Assembly (NCBI GenBank): GCA_003148945.1
Contig: QGGY01000021.1
Span: forward strand, 1 to 64,000
Direction of reading: 5' to 3'
Origin: Murimonas intestini
GTDB lineage: Bacteria; Bacillota; Clostridia; Lachnospirales; Lachnospiraceae
DNA length: 64,000 bases
In this document: piece after piece, positions 1 to 8,100 of the stretch
Numbering within the stretch: the stretch's first letter is position 1
How the letters are laid out: each line of letters begins with the position of its first letter
Translations under genes and position numbers: made by a program
The notes under the pieces: model-generated
The model's input: the letters and a program-made list of their open reading frames with translations, nothing else
The model's database searches: none
What the model was told of the DNA's origin: nothing

Positions 1-1
1 T

Positions 2-85
2 AGCCATTGTGACTATATGTCACCAAATGATTATGAAGAACTGTATCGTGAGCTTCAACAAGACGATTTGCAGTTTGCAAGTTGA
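2..85 (+). CDS. IS3-family transposase OrfB, C-terminal fragment
   Basis: The frame beginning at base 2 is open from the window edge and ends at TGA 83-85. It encodes SHCDYMSPNDYEELYRELQQ followed by a short polar tail. The pattern of an HS/HC dipeptide, an aromatic residue and then SPN/TP-x-E matches the end of the integrase (rve) domain of IS3-group OrfB proteins, where this stretch follows the last catalytic Glu. Only about 27 residues are visible, so completeness and activity cannot be judged. The stop is followed by a small hairpin and the IS terminus, as expected for the 3' end of such an element. Confidence 0.55.
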   Translation, partial: SHCDYMSPNDYEELYRELQQDDLQFAS

Positions 86-86
86 G

Positions 87-105
87 ATGAGGAAACCCTC
101 ATTTT
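87..105 (+). terminator. Small hairpin with T-run after the transposase
   Basis: ATGAGG (87-92) pairs with CCTCAT (97-102) over a 4-base loop, and a short T-run follows. It starts two bases after the transposase stop, consistent with a weak intrinsic terminator inside the IS end. Confidence 0.45.
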
Positions 106-132
106 AACGTGTACTAAATCTTGACATAGGAC

Positions 133-164
133 CAGACAGCTCCGGCCTTGAGCGCAAGCGCTCA
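133..164 (+). repeat. Inverted repeat A, left copy, with embedded hairpin
   Basis: GACAGCTCCGGCC (135-147) is followed by the hairpin TGAGCG-CAAG-CGCTCA (149-164). The inverted partner is at 644-675. The two copies differ in the hairpin at two stem pairs and both differences are compensated (T-A versus C-G, and C-G versus T-A), so the hairpin itself appears to be under selection. Confidence 0.75.
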
Positions 165-525
165 CTTTCACTGACCGCAGCCTTTGGAGCCTAAGAGTTT
201 CATGTCCTCGCTCAAGTCCTTCACCGCAAAACCACCTGGCTGCCTCCCTGTCCCTTCCGCTGATGCCAAGGTTATCGATGCAAAGCTGGCTTCCGTAATG
301 AGGATAGGGGTAGATGAGGTCACTATCTTATTGGATTCCTGAAACTTGAAAACAAAAATATATAGCTTTTGGTTTCCTTATCGACCTTAGGTAGTATATT
401 TACATTTCAAAACTGAGACTCCATATATAAGGTTTCAAAAAACTTTTTGGCATATATAGTAGTTTTCCACCCCAATCCCAGCCTGTTTATAACAGCCAGC
501 TTTGTGCCGACAAACTTGGCGCCGG

Positions 526-553
526 CAGGAAGGGGAGCGGTGGGATTCGTTGT
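526..553 (+). repeat. Inverted repeat B, left arm
   Basis: This 28-base arm (beginning CAGGAAGGGGAGCGGTGG) is inverted at 778-805 with a single difference, at 545/786. Together they form a long stem enclosing about 224 bases, with weaker complementarity continuing inward. Confidence 0.75.
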
Positions 554-643
554 GGCGGACTATAGTGAGGAAGATGAAAATCTTAGTCTCCGGGCCTCGC
601 GGTCAAACCGTCCGCCGACATCAGGAGGGGGACTTACAAAAAA

Positions 644-675
644 CGAGTGCTTACACTCGAGGCCGGAGCTGTCTG
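644..675 (-). repeat. Inverted repeat A, right copy, with embedded hairpin
   Basis: The hairpin CGAGTG-CTTA-CACTCG (644-659) is followed by A and GGCCGGAGCTGTC (661-673), the exact complement of 135-147. It sits close to the centre (about 665) of the 526-805 inverted repeat, so pairing with 135-164 would make a pseudoknot with that stem. Confidence 0.75.
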
Positions 676-777
676 AGGGGCGGTTGCATCGGCAAACGCA
701 CCGAGTTTCCGGCCGCTTTTTGCGGTTCGAGCGGGGCACGGAGCCTTAGATTTTCACTCCGCAGCGGTTCGGACAGA

Positions 778-805
778 ACAACGAACCCCACCGCTCCCCT
801 TCCTG
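778..805 (-). repeat. Inverted repeat B, right arm
   Basis: This is the complement of 526-553 with one mismatch, and it ends about 35 bases before the glyS terminator hairpin. On the minus strand it would be the 5' arm of the large stem. Confidence 0.75.
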
Positions 806-840
806 ACGGCTCACCATTCTCCGCACAAAGCGTCCTGTAA

Positions 841-889
841 AAAAGCAGCCGGATCCCCCGTCTCCCACGGTCCTCATCCGGCTGCTTTT
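841..889 (-). terminator. Intrinsic terminator of glyS (works in both directions)
   Basis: AAAAGCAGCCGGAT (841-854) pairs perfectly with ATCCGGCTGCTTTT (876-889), a 14-bp stem. Read on the minus strand it lies 12 bases after the glyS stop and is followed by a run of six T. On the plus strand it ends in TTTTCTT, so it may also stop transcription arriving from the structured region. Confidence 0.85.
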
Positions 890-900
890 CTTAAATTCTA

Positions 901-2289
901 TTAATATGCAAATTTTTCAGCAAAATATTGTGCCAAATCTTCTATTTTGACGCGTTCCTGCTCCATTGTATCGCGGTCACGGACTGTCACTGCTCCGTCT
1001 GTCTCGGAATCGAAGTCGTATGTGACACAGAACGGTGTTCCTATCTCATCTTGGCGTCTGTAACGTTTTCCGATATTTCCTCTGTCGTCAAATTCACAGT
1101 TGTAGTTCTTTGAGAGAGATGCAAATACTTTCTCAGCGCCCTCATTGAGCTTTTTAGAAAGTGGGAGCACTCCGATCTTGACAGGAGCGATGGCCGGATG
1201 GAAATGAAGCACTGTCCTCATATCTCCGCCTTCCAGCTCTTCTTCGTCATATGCGCTGCACAGGAAAGCGAGAACAACACGGTCAGCTCCCAGAGACGGC
1301 TCAATGACATAAGGCACATATTTCTCCTTCTTTTCATCATCGAAATAGCTCATATCCTGTCCTGAAACCTCCTGATGCTGTGTCAGGTCATAGTCTGTCC
1401 TGTCAGCCACACCCCACAGTTCACCCCAGCCGAACGGGAAGAGGAACTCAATATCAGTGGTAGCCTTGCTGTAGAAGCAGAGCTCTTCCTGAGCGTGGTC
1501 ACGGGCGCGCATCTCGTCTTCTTTCATTCCCAGGTTTTTCAGCCAGTCCAGACAGAACTGTTTCCAGTAAGCAAACCACTCAAGATCTGTTCCCGGTTCA
1601 CAGAAGAATTCCAGCTCCATCTGCTCAAATTCTCTTGTACGGAATGTAAAGTTTCCAGGGGTAATCTCATTTCTGAAGGATTTACCAATCTGTCCGATTC
1701 CAAAAGGTATTTTCTTTCTGGATGTCCTCTGGACATTTTTAAAGTTTACAAATATTCCCTGTGCAGTCTCAGGCCTCAGATAAACTGTATTTTTTGCGTC
1801 CTCTGTGACACCCTGGAAGGTCTTAAACATCAGGTTAAACTGACGGATATCTGTAAAATTGTGCTTTCCGCAGGTAGGACACGGGATCTGGTGCTCCTCT
1901 ATGAATCCCTTCATCTTTTCCTGGCTCCATGCATCTACACTGCCTTCAATCTCAATTCCCTTCTCCTCACAAAAATCCTCAATGAGCTTGTCGGCGCGGA
2001 ATCTCTCATGGCACTCCCTGCAGTCCATAAGCGGATCAGAAAATCCTCCCAGATGGCCGGATGCCACCCATGTCTGGGGATTCATCAGGATAGCGCAGTC
2101 CACTCCTACGTTATATGGGTTCTCCTGCACAAACTTCTTCCACCAGGCCTGCTTTACATTATTTTTAAGCTCTACACCCAGATTTCCATAGTCCCAGGTA
2201 TTTGCCAGTCCTCCGTAGATCTCCGATCCCGGATATACAAATCCTCTCGCTTTAGATAATGCAACAATTTTGTCCATTGTCTTTTCCAT
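901..2289 (-). CDS. glyS: Glycyl-tRNA synthetase (dimeric type)
   Basis: This cytoplasmic class II aminoacyl-tRNA synthetase charges tRNA-Gly with glycine for translation. The 462-residue protein begins with the segment [20 protein letters not shown], typical of the homodimeric (eukaryote/archaeal-like) form found in many Firmicutes, as opposed to the alpha2beta2 GlyQS form. Class II motifs are visible, including [12 protein letters not shown] in the middle (motif 1/2 region), [19 protein letters not shown] (motif 2) and the C-terminal anticodon-binding domain beginning near [10 protein letters not shown]. The length matches the family. It is the promoter-distal gene of the housekeeping block and is followed by a strong terminator. 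The 85-base upstream gap is too short for a T-box leader, and none is seen. Confidence 0.97.
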   Translation of the reverse strand: MEKTMDKIVALSKARGFVYPGSEIYGGLANTWDYGNLGVELKNNVKQAWWKKFVQENPYNVGVDCAILMNPQTWVASGHLGGFSDPLMDCRECHERFRADKLIEDFCEEKGIEIEGSVDAWSQEKMKGFIEEHQIPCPTCGKHNFTDIRQFNLMFKTFQGVTEDAKNTVYLRPETAQGIFVNFKNVQRTSRKKIPFGIGQIGKSFRNEITPGNFTFRTREFEQMELEFFCEPGTDLEWFAYWKQFCLDWLKNLGMKEDEMRARDHAQEELCFYSKATTDIEFLFPFGWGELWGVADRTDYDLTQHQEVSGQDMSYFDDEKKEKYVPYVIEPSLGADRVVLAFLCSAYDEEELEGGDMRTVLHFHPAIAPVKIGVLPLSKKLNEGAEKVFASLSKNYNCEFDDRGNIGKRYRRQDEIGTPFCVTYDFDSETDGAVTVRDRDTMEQERVKIEDLAQYFAEKFAY

Positions 2290-2374
2290 TTTAATCTCCT
2301 CATCTTCCTTAATATTTATTGCTGCGGGTCTTTGATTTCCGCCTGTTTAAGCTGAATAGTTAACACTTTATGTA

Positions 2375-3094
2375 TCATTCGTATACGATATATCCCAGCT
2401 GAGGCTTATCTGAACCGGAACCAGCTTCCGTCTGTGTCACCCCGCTGATGACAGGCACTGCTAAAGTTTCCCCGGTTGACGCTTCTGTACTTGCCTGGCT
2501 CTGCTGCGTCTCTGGTGACTCAGCTGCTCCTTTTTGTTCCTGGGCCTTCATCCTCGCCTCTTTTTTTCCTGTCACTTCTATATTGCTGCTCACATACACA
2601 ATATTTCCCGGTACCTCTACAAGCATCGGCTCTTCCAGGATGACAACCTTGTAATTCCCTGAAAGCTCCACTGTGCCCGTATCTGCAGCAGACTTTGCCT
2701 TTCCTTTTTCCACAGCCAGGAATTCCTCATTAAAATCATATCCGGCTGATTTGGCTTCCGAAACTGTTCCCGTAAAAAAAGTTACATTATTAAATGCAGC
2801 GTAGTCGGCCGATGAAGTAAATTCCAAAGTAAGCGTGGCCTTCTTATCCTTTACTTCGAAACCATCCATTTTAACCTTTTCCCCGCCCTGATTATACTCA
2901 GAAACGGAAGAATCAATCATATTTTTCAGTTCATCTTCTTTATAATAATCTTTGTCCAGATTTTCGATAGCGACTGATTTAACTGCCCCGTTCTTAGCAA
3001 CAGACACACCTGTCTCATCAGGTGAAAAACCGCCGCATCCTGCCAGCATACAGACTGACATCGCCATGCAGATCCAAAGTTTGCTTTTCTTCAT
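2375..3094 (-). CDS. Putative membrane lipoprotein of unknown function
   Basis: The 239-residue protein starts with a lipoprotein signal peptide (MKKSK, a hydrophobic stretch, then the lipobox LAGC at about residues 18-21), so it should be anchored to the outer face of the membrane. The mature part has an alternating acidic/hydrophobic pattern with no recognised catalytic motif. The C-terminal 70 residues are rich in Gln, Ser, Thr, Ala and Glu, like a flexible linker. It sits between recO and glyS, and co-transcription with them is likely. I do not recognise a characterised family; a function in the cell envelope is only an inference from the signal peptide. Confidence 0.85.
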   Translation of the reverse strand: MKKSKLWICMAMSVCMLAGCGGFSPDETGVSVAKNGAVKSVAIENLDKDYYKEDELKNMIDSSVSEYNQGGEKVKMDGFEVKDKKATLTLEFTSSADYAAFNNVTFFTGTVSEAKSAGYDFNEEFLAVEKGKAKSAADTGTVELSGNYKVVILEEPMLVEVPGNIVYVSSNIEVTGKKEARMKAQEQKGAAESPETQQSQASTEASTGETLAVPVISGVTQTEAGSGSDKPQLGYIVYE

Positions 3095-3227
3095 CTATTA
3101 TTATCCTCCCTAAACCACAAGACCCCTATTTTCCCGGCCTGCGGATATTCTTTATCATTATACCTTTAAACTTCCTGTTTTTCAACACGAAATTCAGATT
3201 ATAACAAAAACAATGGGGATCACATGG

Positions 3228-3980
3228 TTACTGTTCGCGGAGGATTGTATTAAGTACCTCTAAAGATTTAAACTTCTTTTCGATATGCCTGCTCCTGAAC
3301 CGTTCCATCACCATTTTCAGTTCCGTAAACACTTCCCGGGTGACTGTAAAGGAATAGAGCTTGTTCAGAGGCGCACTGATTATATACTGCAGAGTATACA
3401 CAGTGGAACCCGAAAGCGTTAAAAGCCCGTTCTGTCCTGCAGCACAGCCGCTGCACACCAGGCTCTCCCTGGCGGGCCAGTATGCCGCCAGGCCATCCTC
3501 CCTGCCGCACTCCAGGCAGGAGAATACCTGGGGATATTCCCCGTTTATGACCATGGCCTTCAGCTCATAGATATACCTGACCAGCACGTGGTCCGGAGTC
3601 CCCCTCACAAGAGCCCTCAGCGAGACGTACAGCAGATTGAGCATCTGGCTCTCATCATTGTTCTCCCCTGAATAAAAATCTGCAAACTCCAGAAAATAAA
3701 AGCCATAATAGGCCCCCTCAAAATCTGTGTGGAGTTCAGAGAAATACTGGTCTATATCCGCCTGAACGAGATTGTAGGATGACCTTCCTTCATAACAGTA
3801 AAAAGTACCAAAAGAAAAAGGGTTGGCTGCCGCCAGCAGACTGCTGTTCTGCCGCCGCGCCCCCTTTGCAAATGCACTGATCTTACCTCTTTCTTTTGTC
3901 AATATCACAACACGCTTATCATTTTCTCCAATGGGGACGGCCAGCAGGACCATCCCCGTTAAGGCTAACTTTTCTCCCAT
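3228..3980 (-). CDS. recO: DNA repair protein RecO
   Basis: RecO acts in the RecFOR pathway, helping to load RecA on single-stranded DNA and anneal complementary strands. The 250-residue protein has the expected N-terminal OB-fold region (TGMVLLAVPIGENDKRVVIL) followed by a basic segment (FAKGARRQNS). A C-terminal four-cysteine zinc site is visible as CLECG and, about 20 residues later, CSGC. The length is normal. It lies 39 bases downstream of era on the same strand, the era-recO order common in Firmicutes. Confidence 0.95.
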   Translation of the reverse strand: MGEKLALTGMVLLAVPIGENDKRVVILTKERGKISAFAKGARRQNSSLLAAANPFSFGTFYCYEGRSSYNLVQADIDQYFSELHTDFEGAYYGFYFLEFADFYSGENNDESQMLNLLYVSLRALVRGTPDHVLVRYIYELKAMVINGEYPQVFSCLECGREDGLAAYWPARESLVCSGCAAGQNGLLTLSGSTVYTLQYIISAPLNKLYSFTVTREVFTELKMVMERFRSRHIEKKFKSLEVLNTILREQ

Positions 3981-4019
3981 TATTGGAACACCTGCCTGAT
4001 CTCTCAGATATCTTAGTAG

Positions 4020-4925
4020 TTACTCTTTTTTGTCATATCCAAAATTCTTCAAAAGAAAATCACTGTCTCTCCAGTCTTTTTTTACTTTTACCCAGAGCTG
4101 GAGATACACCTTCATTTCCAGCATATCCTCTATTTCCTTCCTGGCTGCAGAACCGATCTTGCGGAGCATAGCACCGCCCTTCCCTATAATGATTCCTTTG
4201 TGGGAGTCTCTCTCACAGATGATCGTTGCTTCTATATCCATGATCTTCCCCCCCTGCCTTTCCTTCATCTTTTCAATGGAAACAGCTATTCCATGGGGTA
4301 TTTCCTCATCCAGGCACCTGAGGGCCTTTTCCCTGATAAGCTCAGCCGCGATCTGCCTCTGAGGCTGGTCTGTAACTGTATCCTCATCATAAAACTGCGG
4401 GCCATACGGAAGGTATTTAAAAATTGAATCAATGACATCGTCTGTATTCATGCCTTTCAGCGCAGATACAGGTATGATCTCGGCAAAATCGTAGATCTTT
4501 CTGTATTCATCGATGAATCTTAAGATGTCTTCTCTCTTAACTGTATCGATCTTATTGATCACCAGAATAACAGGTGTCGTTGTCTTTTTCAGCTGCTCCG
4601 CGATATGGCGCTCTCCTGCCCCGATGAAAGTAGTCGGCTCAACCAGCCACAGTATCACATCCACCTCACTCAATGTCCTCTCTGCAACATTGACCATATA
4701 CTCACCCAGCTTGTTTTTTGCTTTGTGGATACCCGGAGTATCCACAAATACGATCTGCCCTGCATCACAGGAGTAAACTGTCTGGATGCGGTTTCTCGTA
4801 GTCTGCGGCTTGTTGGAGGTGATGGCGATCTTCTGTCCGATCAGCTGGTTCATCAGTGTAGATTTGCCCACGTTCGGCCTTCCTATTAATGTGGCAAACC
4901 CTGATTTATAATTATTATTTGTCAT
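4020..4925 (-). CDS. era: GTPase Era, 16S rRNA processing and 30S assembly
   Basis: Era is an essential GTPase that binds the 3' end of 16S rRNA during small-subunit maturation and links ribosome assembly to growth. All G motifs are present in order: GRPNVGKST (G1, near residue 16), the TRNRIQT switch, DTPG (G3), NKID (G4) and SALKG (G5). The C-terminal KH domain is recognisable by GKGGAMLRKIG near residue 240. The 301-residue length is standard. A GAAAGGAT ribosome-binding site precedes the ATG. It is in a run of same-strand genes with the M16C protease upstream and recO downstream. Confidence 0.98.
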   Translation of the reverse strand: MTNNNYKSGFATLIGRPNVGKSTLMNQLIGQKIAITSNKPQTTRNRIQTVYSCDAGQIVFVDTPGIHKAKNKLGEYMVNVAERTLSEVDVILWLVEPTTFIGAGERHIAEQLKKTTTPVILVINKIDTVKREDILRFIDEYRKIYDFAEIIPVSALKGMNTDDVIDSIFKYLPYGPQFYDEDTVTDQPQRQIAAELIREKALRCLDEEIPHGIAVSIEKMKERQGGKIMDIEATIICERDSHKGIIIGKGGAMLRKIGSAARKEIEDMLEMKVYLQLWVKVKKDWRDSDFLLKNFGYDKKE

Positions 4926-4948
4926 AAGTATCCTTTCATCTATAAAGC

Positions 4949-7870
4949 TTAACCTACAAAAGGCTTGAGCTCGTCAAACATGTCTTTTTCTTCCTGAAGC
5001 TTTTCTTCATTTCCGATCACACAGATACAGTCCTCTGCCAGGATCGCTTCAATGATCGGAGCCAGAGCCCTGATATCTTCCTGTCCTGCGTTCAGGACTT
5101 CATTTCTTTCCCTCTGCAGCTCCTCTTCAGACATCTTATTTAAATATGCGCTCAGAGAACGGCTTCCCTTGCCGCTCGGGGTCAGGGGTGTATCCAGCTC
5201 ACTGACAGTCCCTATTATATACTTGAGCATATCTCTGTCTGACACCTGGAAGTTTTTCACATAATCTGCTATTCCCTGATAGACCTCGTCTGTCTTCCTC
5301 AGATTAGGATCCCTGTAGGATACAAAATAAGAATCCCCAGTCCTGCCAAATCCGCTCATGCAGCCATAAGCTCCGCCCTTCACACGTATGTTGACCCAGA
5401 GATACTCATAGCTTAAGATCAGCTTCAGGATCTTCAGGGCTCCTGTGTACTCATAGCCTGCCTTCTTAAAGTTTCCTGCCCTTGCCACATACTGTATCTT
5501 AGAGGACGTCATAAAGCCCTCATTATGTCCGCCCGGGCTTAACTGGTTGTCCACAGGCTGCACCTTATCTGTCCCAAGCTTGCTCTTAAGCTCTCCCACA
5601 TATGCGTCAAGCCCTTCAAAGCCTTCCGGATCTGAAGTATAATTGACCATCATATTGTCCTGCCTGAACAAAAGCCTGATGAGTTCTTTCAGTATACTGA
5701 TCAGCTCAGCTTTCTTCTCATCAAAATGCTCTTCTATCTCCTCGATCAGCTTGTAGTAGGCTATCCCTGTCACAGAATCGCTGAAGACTGCAGGATTTGA
5801 GAAATAAGACATCGCTCTCGATGCTGCCGTGGAGTGCCCTGCTGAATTCAGCCTCATGGACAGTCTTGACTTGATCTCAGCAATAATCTCATAGAGCCTC
5901 TTCTCGTCGTCCACCTTTGATGTGAGGATGATCTCTTCAATCATATTAAAGGTAAAACCTATCTTATCATACAGTGTTTTGGACTTGATCTCAAATACAG
6001 CCCTGTAGGCATTTTCTCTCTCCGGATCGGCATATGCAAACAGCCCTGTAAATATACCGCCTGTATTGATATTTATCTCATTAAACAGCTCCCCGTAGGT
6101 GTAATTCTCTGTGTCTACCATAGTCAGCACAGAACGCAGTATCCCCAGATATGGAATATATTCCTTCGGAACACAGTCAGCGCTAAAAAGCAGGCTCAGA
6201 TAGGCGACTCCATTTGTGGGCAGCCTGTGATAGAGCACCTTAGTGCCGTCAAAATCATGTTCTTCATTATAGAGCGGCTCTACAGTTTTTTTAATATCCT
6301 CCTTCTGGAGCATGGGGATCGTTTCCAGTTCCTCCTCAGTGGAAGGTGTCTCCTGGAACAGGCGCAGCTTTTCGGTCTTCTCCACCAGAAGGTCTATCTC
6401 CTCCCTGGAGAGTCCTGCTTTATAGGCAGCCAGCTTATTTCTTGTCTCCTCATCGATCCTGGCTGTCAGGCCTTTCTCAGGCTCTACGATCACCACTGAA
6501 GCATGTGTGTTCTCAAGCAGATATTTTTTGATCAGCCCCTCATAATACCCTGTTCCTACCTGCTCCTTTAAAAATTCAAATACATCCAGCTGCCTGAGAT
6601 AATCAAACGGATGTTCATCATCGTAAAGCCAGCTGTCCATAACGTCAATTCCATACATGAGGCCCTTGGGATAAGAACCATAATCGGCCTCCCTGAATCT
6701 GAATTCCATATTATTGATTCCTGCGAGCAGAGCTTTCTCATCTACTCCGTTTTCCACGATACCGCTCAATACTTCACGGATGATCCGCAGAAACTCTTCC
6801 CTGGAAGAAAGGTTTGAATTCTTGGCAATGACTGAAAACATGGGCTGGTAAATGCCGCTTTCATAAGACCCCATGATATCTTTGCCGACCTTGGCATCAA
6901 GCAGGGCCTGCTTCAGCGGTGCGCCGGGTGCGGAGAGAAGGGCATATTCTATCACTGCAAAGGCATTGGACAGCTTCACATCCAGGCTTGTCCCAACAGA
7001 GACGTTAAATGAAAGATACGTATTATCAGTCTCTGTATCTGTATTAGAGATAGAGTATTTCTCCATAAGCTCTGCCGGCGCCTCAAAGGCTGGCTGGAGA
7101 GGGATCTTCGAATCCACGCAGACAGCATCATACTGGCATAAATATTCCCTGTCAAGCCATTCCAGCCTCTCCTCCACGTCCATATTTCCATAGAGATAAA
7201 TGTAACTGTTGGACGGATGATAATACCTGCTGTGGAAATCCAGAAACTCAGAGTATTTCAGATCAGGGATAAACGCCGGATCACCGCCCGATTCATTCCC
7301 ATAGGGTGTGTCAGGGTACAGAGAATTGAGTATCTCCCGATCCAGTACATCCTCCGGGGATGAGAACGCCCCTTTCATCTCATTATATACAACGCCGTTA
7401 TATGTCAGCTCATCCTCAGGCTTCTCCAGATGGTAGCACCAGCCCTCCTGGCGGAATATCTCCTCTTTCTCATAGATATTCGTAAAAAATACTGCATCCA
7501 TATAGACATGCATGAGGTTCTTAAAATCTTTATCATTGCAACTTGCCACCGGATACATGGTCTTGTCCGGATATGTCATTGCATTTAAAAATGTATTGAG
7601 GGATCCCTTCACCAGCTCCACAAACGGGTCCTTAGACGGAAATTTTCTGCTCCCGCACAGCACACTGTGCTCCAGGATATGGGCCACCCCCGTGCTGTCT
7701 GCCGGCGGTGTCCGAAATGCAATATGGAACACCTTATTCTCATCTTCATTGCTGATTACCATAACACGCGCGCCGCTCTTCTTATGTTTAAATACATACC
7801 CTGATGACTGTATATCTGTTATCTCTTCCTGTTTAACCAGCTCATACGCTGGAAGGTTATACGACTTCAT
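4949..7870 (-). CDS. M16C family zinc metallopeptidase (insulinase/presequence-protease-like)
   Basis: This large peptidase has the inverted zinc motif HxxEH in AHILEHSVLCGS near residue 60, with the family-typical FPSKDPFVEL following. The length (973 residues from the chosen start) and the four-domain clam-shell architecture expected of M16C agree. Family members degrade short unfolded peptides; no secretion signal is seen, so a cytoplasmic role is likely. An open frame extends upstream to 7939, but I chose the ATG at 7870 (MKSYNLPAYELV) because a GGAGG lies 13 bases before it and family members usually begin close to this point. It is 23 bases upstream of era. Confidence 0.93.
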   Translation of the reverse strand: MKSYNLPAYELVKQEEITDIQSSGYVFKHKKSGARVMVISNEDENKVFHIAFRTPPADSTGVAHILEHSVLCGSRKFPSKDPFVELVKGSLNTFLNAMTYPDKTMYPVASCNDKDFKNLMHVYMDAVFFTNIYEKEEIFRQEGWCYHLEKPEDELTYNGVVYNEMKGAFSSPEDVLDREILNSLYPDTPYGNESGGDPAFIPDLKYSEFLDFHSRYYHPSNSYIYLYGNMDVEERLEWLDREYLCQYDAVCVDSKIPLQPAFEAPAELMEKYSISNTDTETDNTYLSFNVSVGTSLDVKLSNAFAVIEYALLSAPGAPLKQALLDAKVGKDIMGSYESGIYQPMFSVIAKNSNLSSREEFLRIIREVLSGIVENGVDEKALLAGINNMEFRFREADYGSYPKGLMYGIDVMDSWLYDDEHPFDYLRQLDVFEFLKEQVGTGYYEGLIKKYLLENTHASVVIVEPEKGLTARIDEETRNKLAAYKAGLSREEIDLLVEKTEKLRLFQETPSTEEELETIPMLQKEDIKKTVEPLYNEEHDFDGTKVLYHRLPTNGVAYLSLLFSADCVPKEYIPYLGILRSVLTMVDTENYTYGELFNEININTGGIFTGLFAYADPERENAYRAVFEIKSKTLYDKIGFTFNMIEEIILTSKVDDEKRLYEIIAEIKSRLSMRLNSAGHSTAASRAMSYFSNPAVFSDSVTGIAYYKLIEEIEEHFDEKKAELISILKELIRLLFRQDNMMVNYTSDPEGFEGLDAYVGELKSKLGTDKVQPVDNQLSPGGHNEGFMTSSKIQYVARAGNFKKAGYEYTGALKILKLILSYEYLWVNIRVKGGAYGCMSGFGRTGDSYFVSYRDPNLRKTDEVYQGIADYVKNFQVSDRDMLKYIIGTVSELDTPLTPSGKGSRSLSAYLNKMSEEELQRERNEVLNAGQEDIRALAPIIEAILAEDCICVIGNEEKLQEEKDMFDELKPFVG

Positions 7871-7993
7871 ACTGCTGTATCTGCCTCCGTTCTTCTTCTT
7901 TTCAAAGAGTATCTTATCAAATATCACTGTAAAAACCAACCCCTAAAATAAATCCCTTATAAACGGATTATTGCCATTTTTTGTATTGTTAGT

Positions 7994-8033
7994 CTAAAAA
8001 CACAAAGCTGTCCCCGCCAAGGAACAGCCTTTT
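7994..8033 (-). terminator. Probable terminator of the rhamnose/propanediol operon
   Basis: On the minus strand AAGGCTGTTCC pairs with GGACAGCTTT across a 7-base loop, with two bulged bases. The stem is followed within three bases by a run of five T. It lies between the pduO-like gene and the M16C gene. Confidence 0.55.
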
Positions 8034-8100
8034 ATCTGAACTTATGTATAATCATTGAATAATCATTTGTATGATCAACATTAACCCGCATCATCTGCCT

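Larger units (their letters stand above)
1..134 (+). mobile_element. Right end of an IS3-family insertion sequence (truncated by the window edge)
   Basis: The window opens inside an IS. It contains the last codons of a transposase (2-85), a small hairpin with a T-run (87-105), and then a 105-134 segment ending in GACATAGGACCA. That segment resembles the terminal inverted repeat of IS3-group elements, which usually ends in CA. The boundary at 134 is inferred from this ending and from the repeat that begins immediately after it. The left end and any target-site duplication lie outside the window, so the family call rests on the transposase tail and the terminus. Confidence 0.6.
135..840 (-). 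ncRNA. Structured non-coding region of about 700 bp (candidate large RNA or non-autonomous repeat)
   Basis: I find no credible protein gene between the IS end and the glyS terminator. Instead there is strong base-pairing potential. A 16-bp stem joins 133-148 to 660-675, each arm adjoined by a small hairpin. A 28-bp stem joins 526-553 to 778-805. An inner, less perfect repeat joins about 573-592 to 740-759. In the 28-bp stem the only non-Watson-Crick position (545/786) is A-C on the plus strand but U-G in a minus-strand RNA, which favours minus-strand transcription. The first and second stems cross, so they imply a pseudoknot or alternative folds. Short open frames on the plus strand (447-749, 502-840) cross these stems in overlapping frames and look incidental. 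I cannot assign it to a named RNA family. A transposition-related repeat is an alternative explanation. Confidence 0.45.

Noticed and set aside
256-271. Short 16-base identity with the GlcG-domain end of the PduO-like gene (8167-8182)
   Set aside because: Similarity does not extend beyond 16 bases except for a few scattered matches, so a gene remnant is not supported.
49-336. Long minus-strand open frame through the IS end and the structured region
   Set aside because: It has no start codon with a ribosome-binding site and continues antisense through the transposase, so it is not a single gene.
447-840. Overlapping small open frames on the plus strand as protein genes
   Set aside because: They use two overlapping frames across strong inverted repeats, have no good ribosome-binding sites and have Arg/Ser/Pro-rich translations typical of GC-rich structured DNA. 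The repeats explain the sequence better.
1375-2259. Long plus-strand open frame opposite glyS
   Set aside because: It is antisense to a strongly conserved gene and has no recognisable motif or start site.
2290-2374. T-box leader before glyS
   Set aside because: The gap is 85 bases and lacks the T-box consensus and a specifier-loop-terminator layout.
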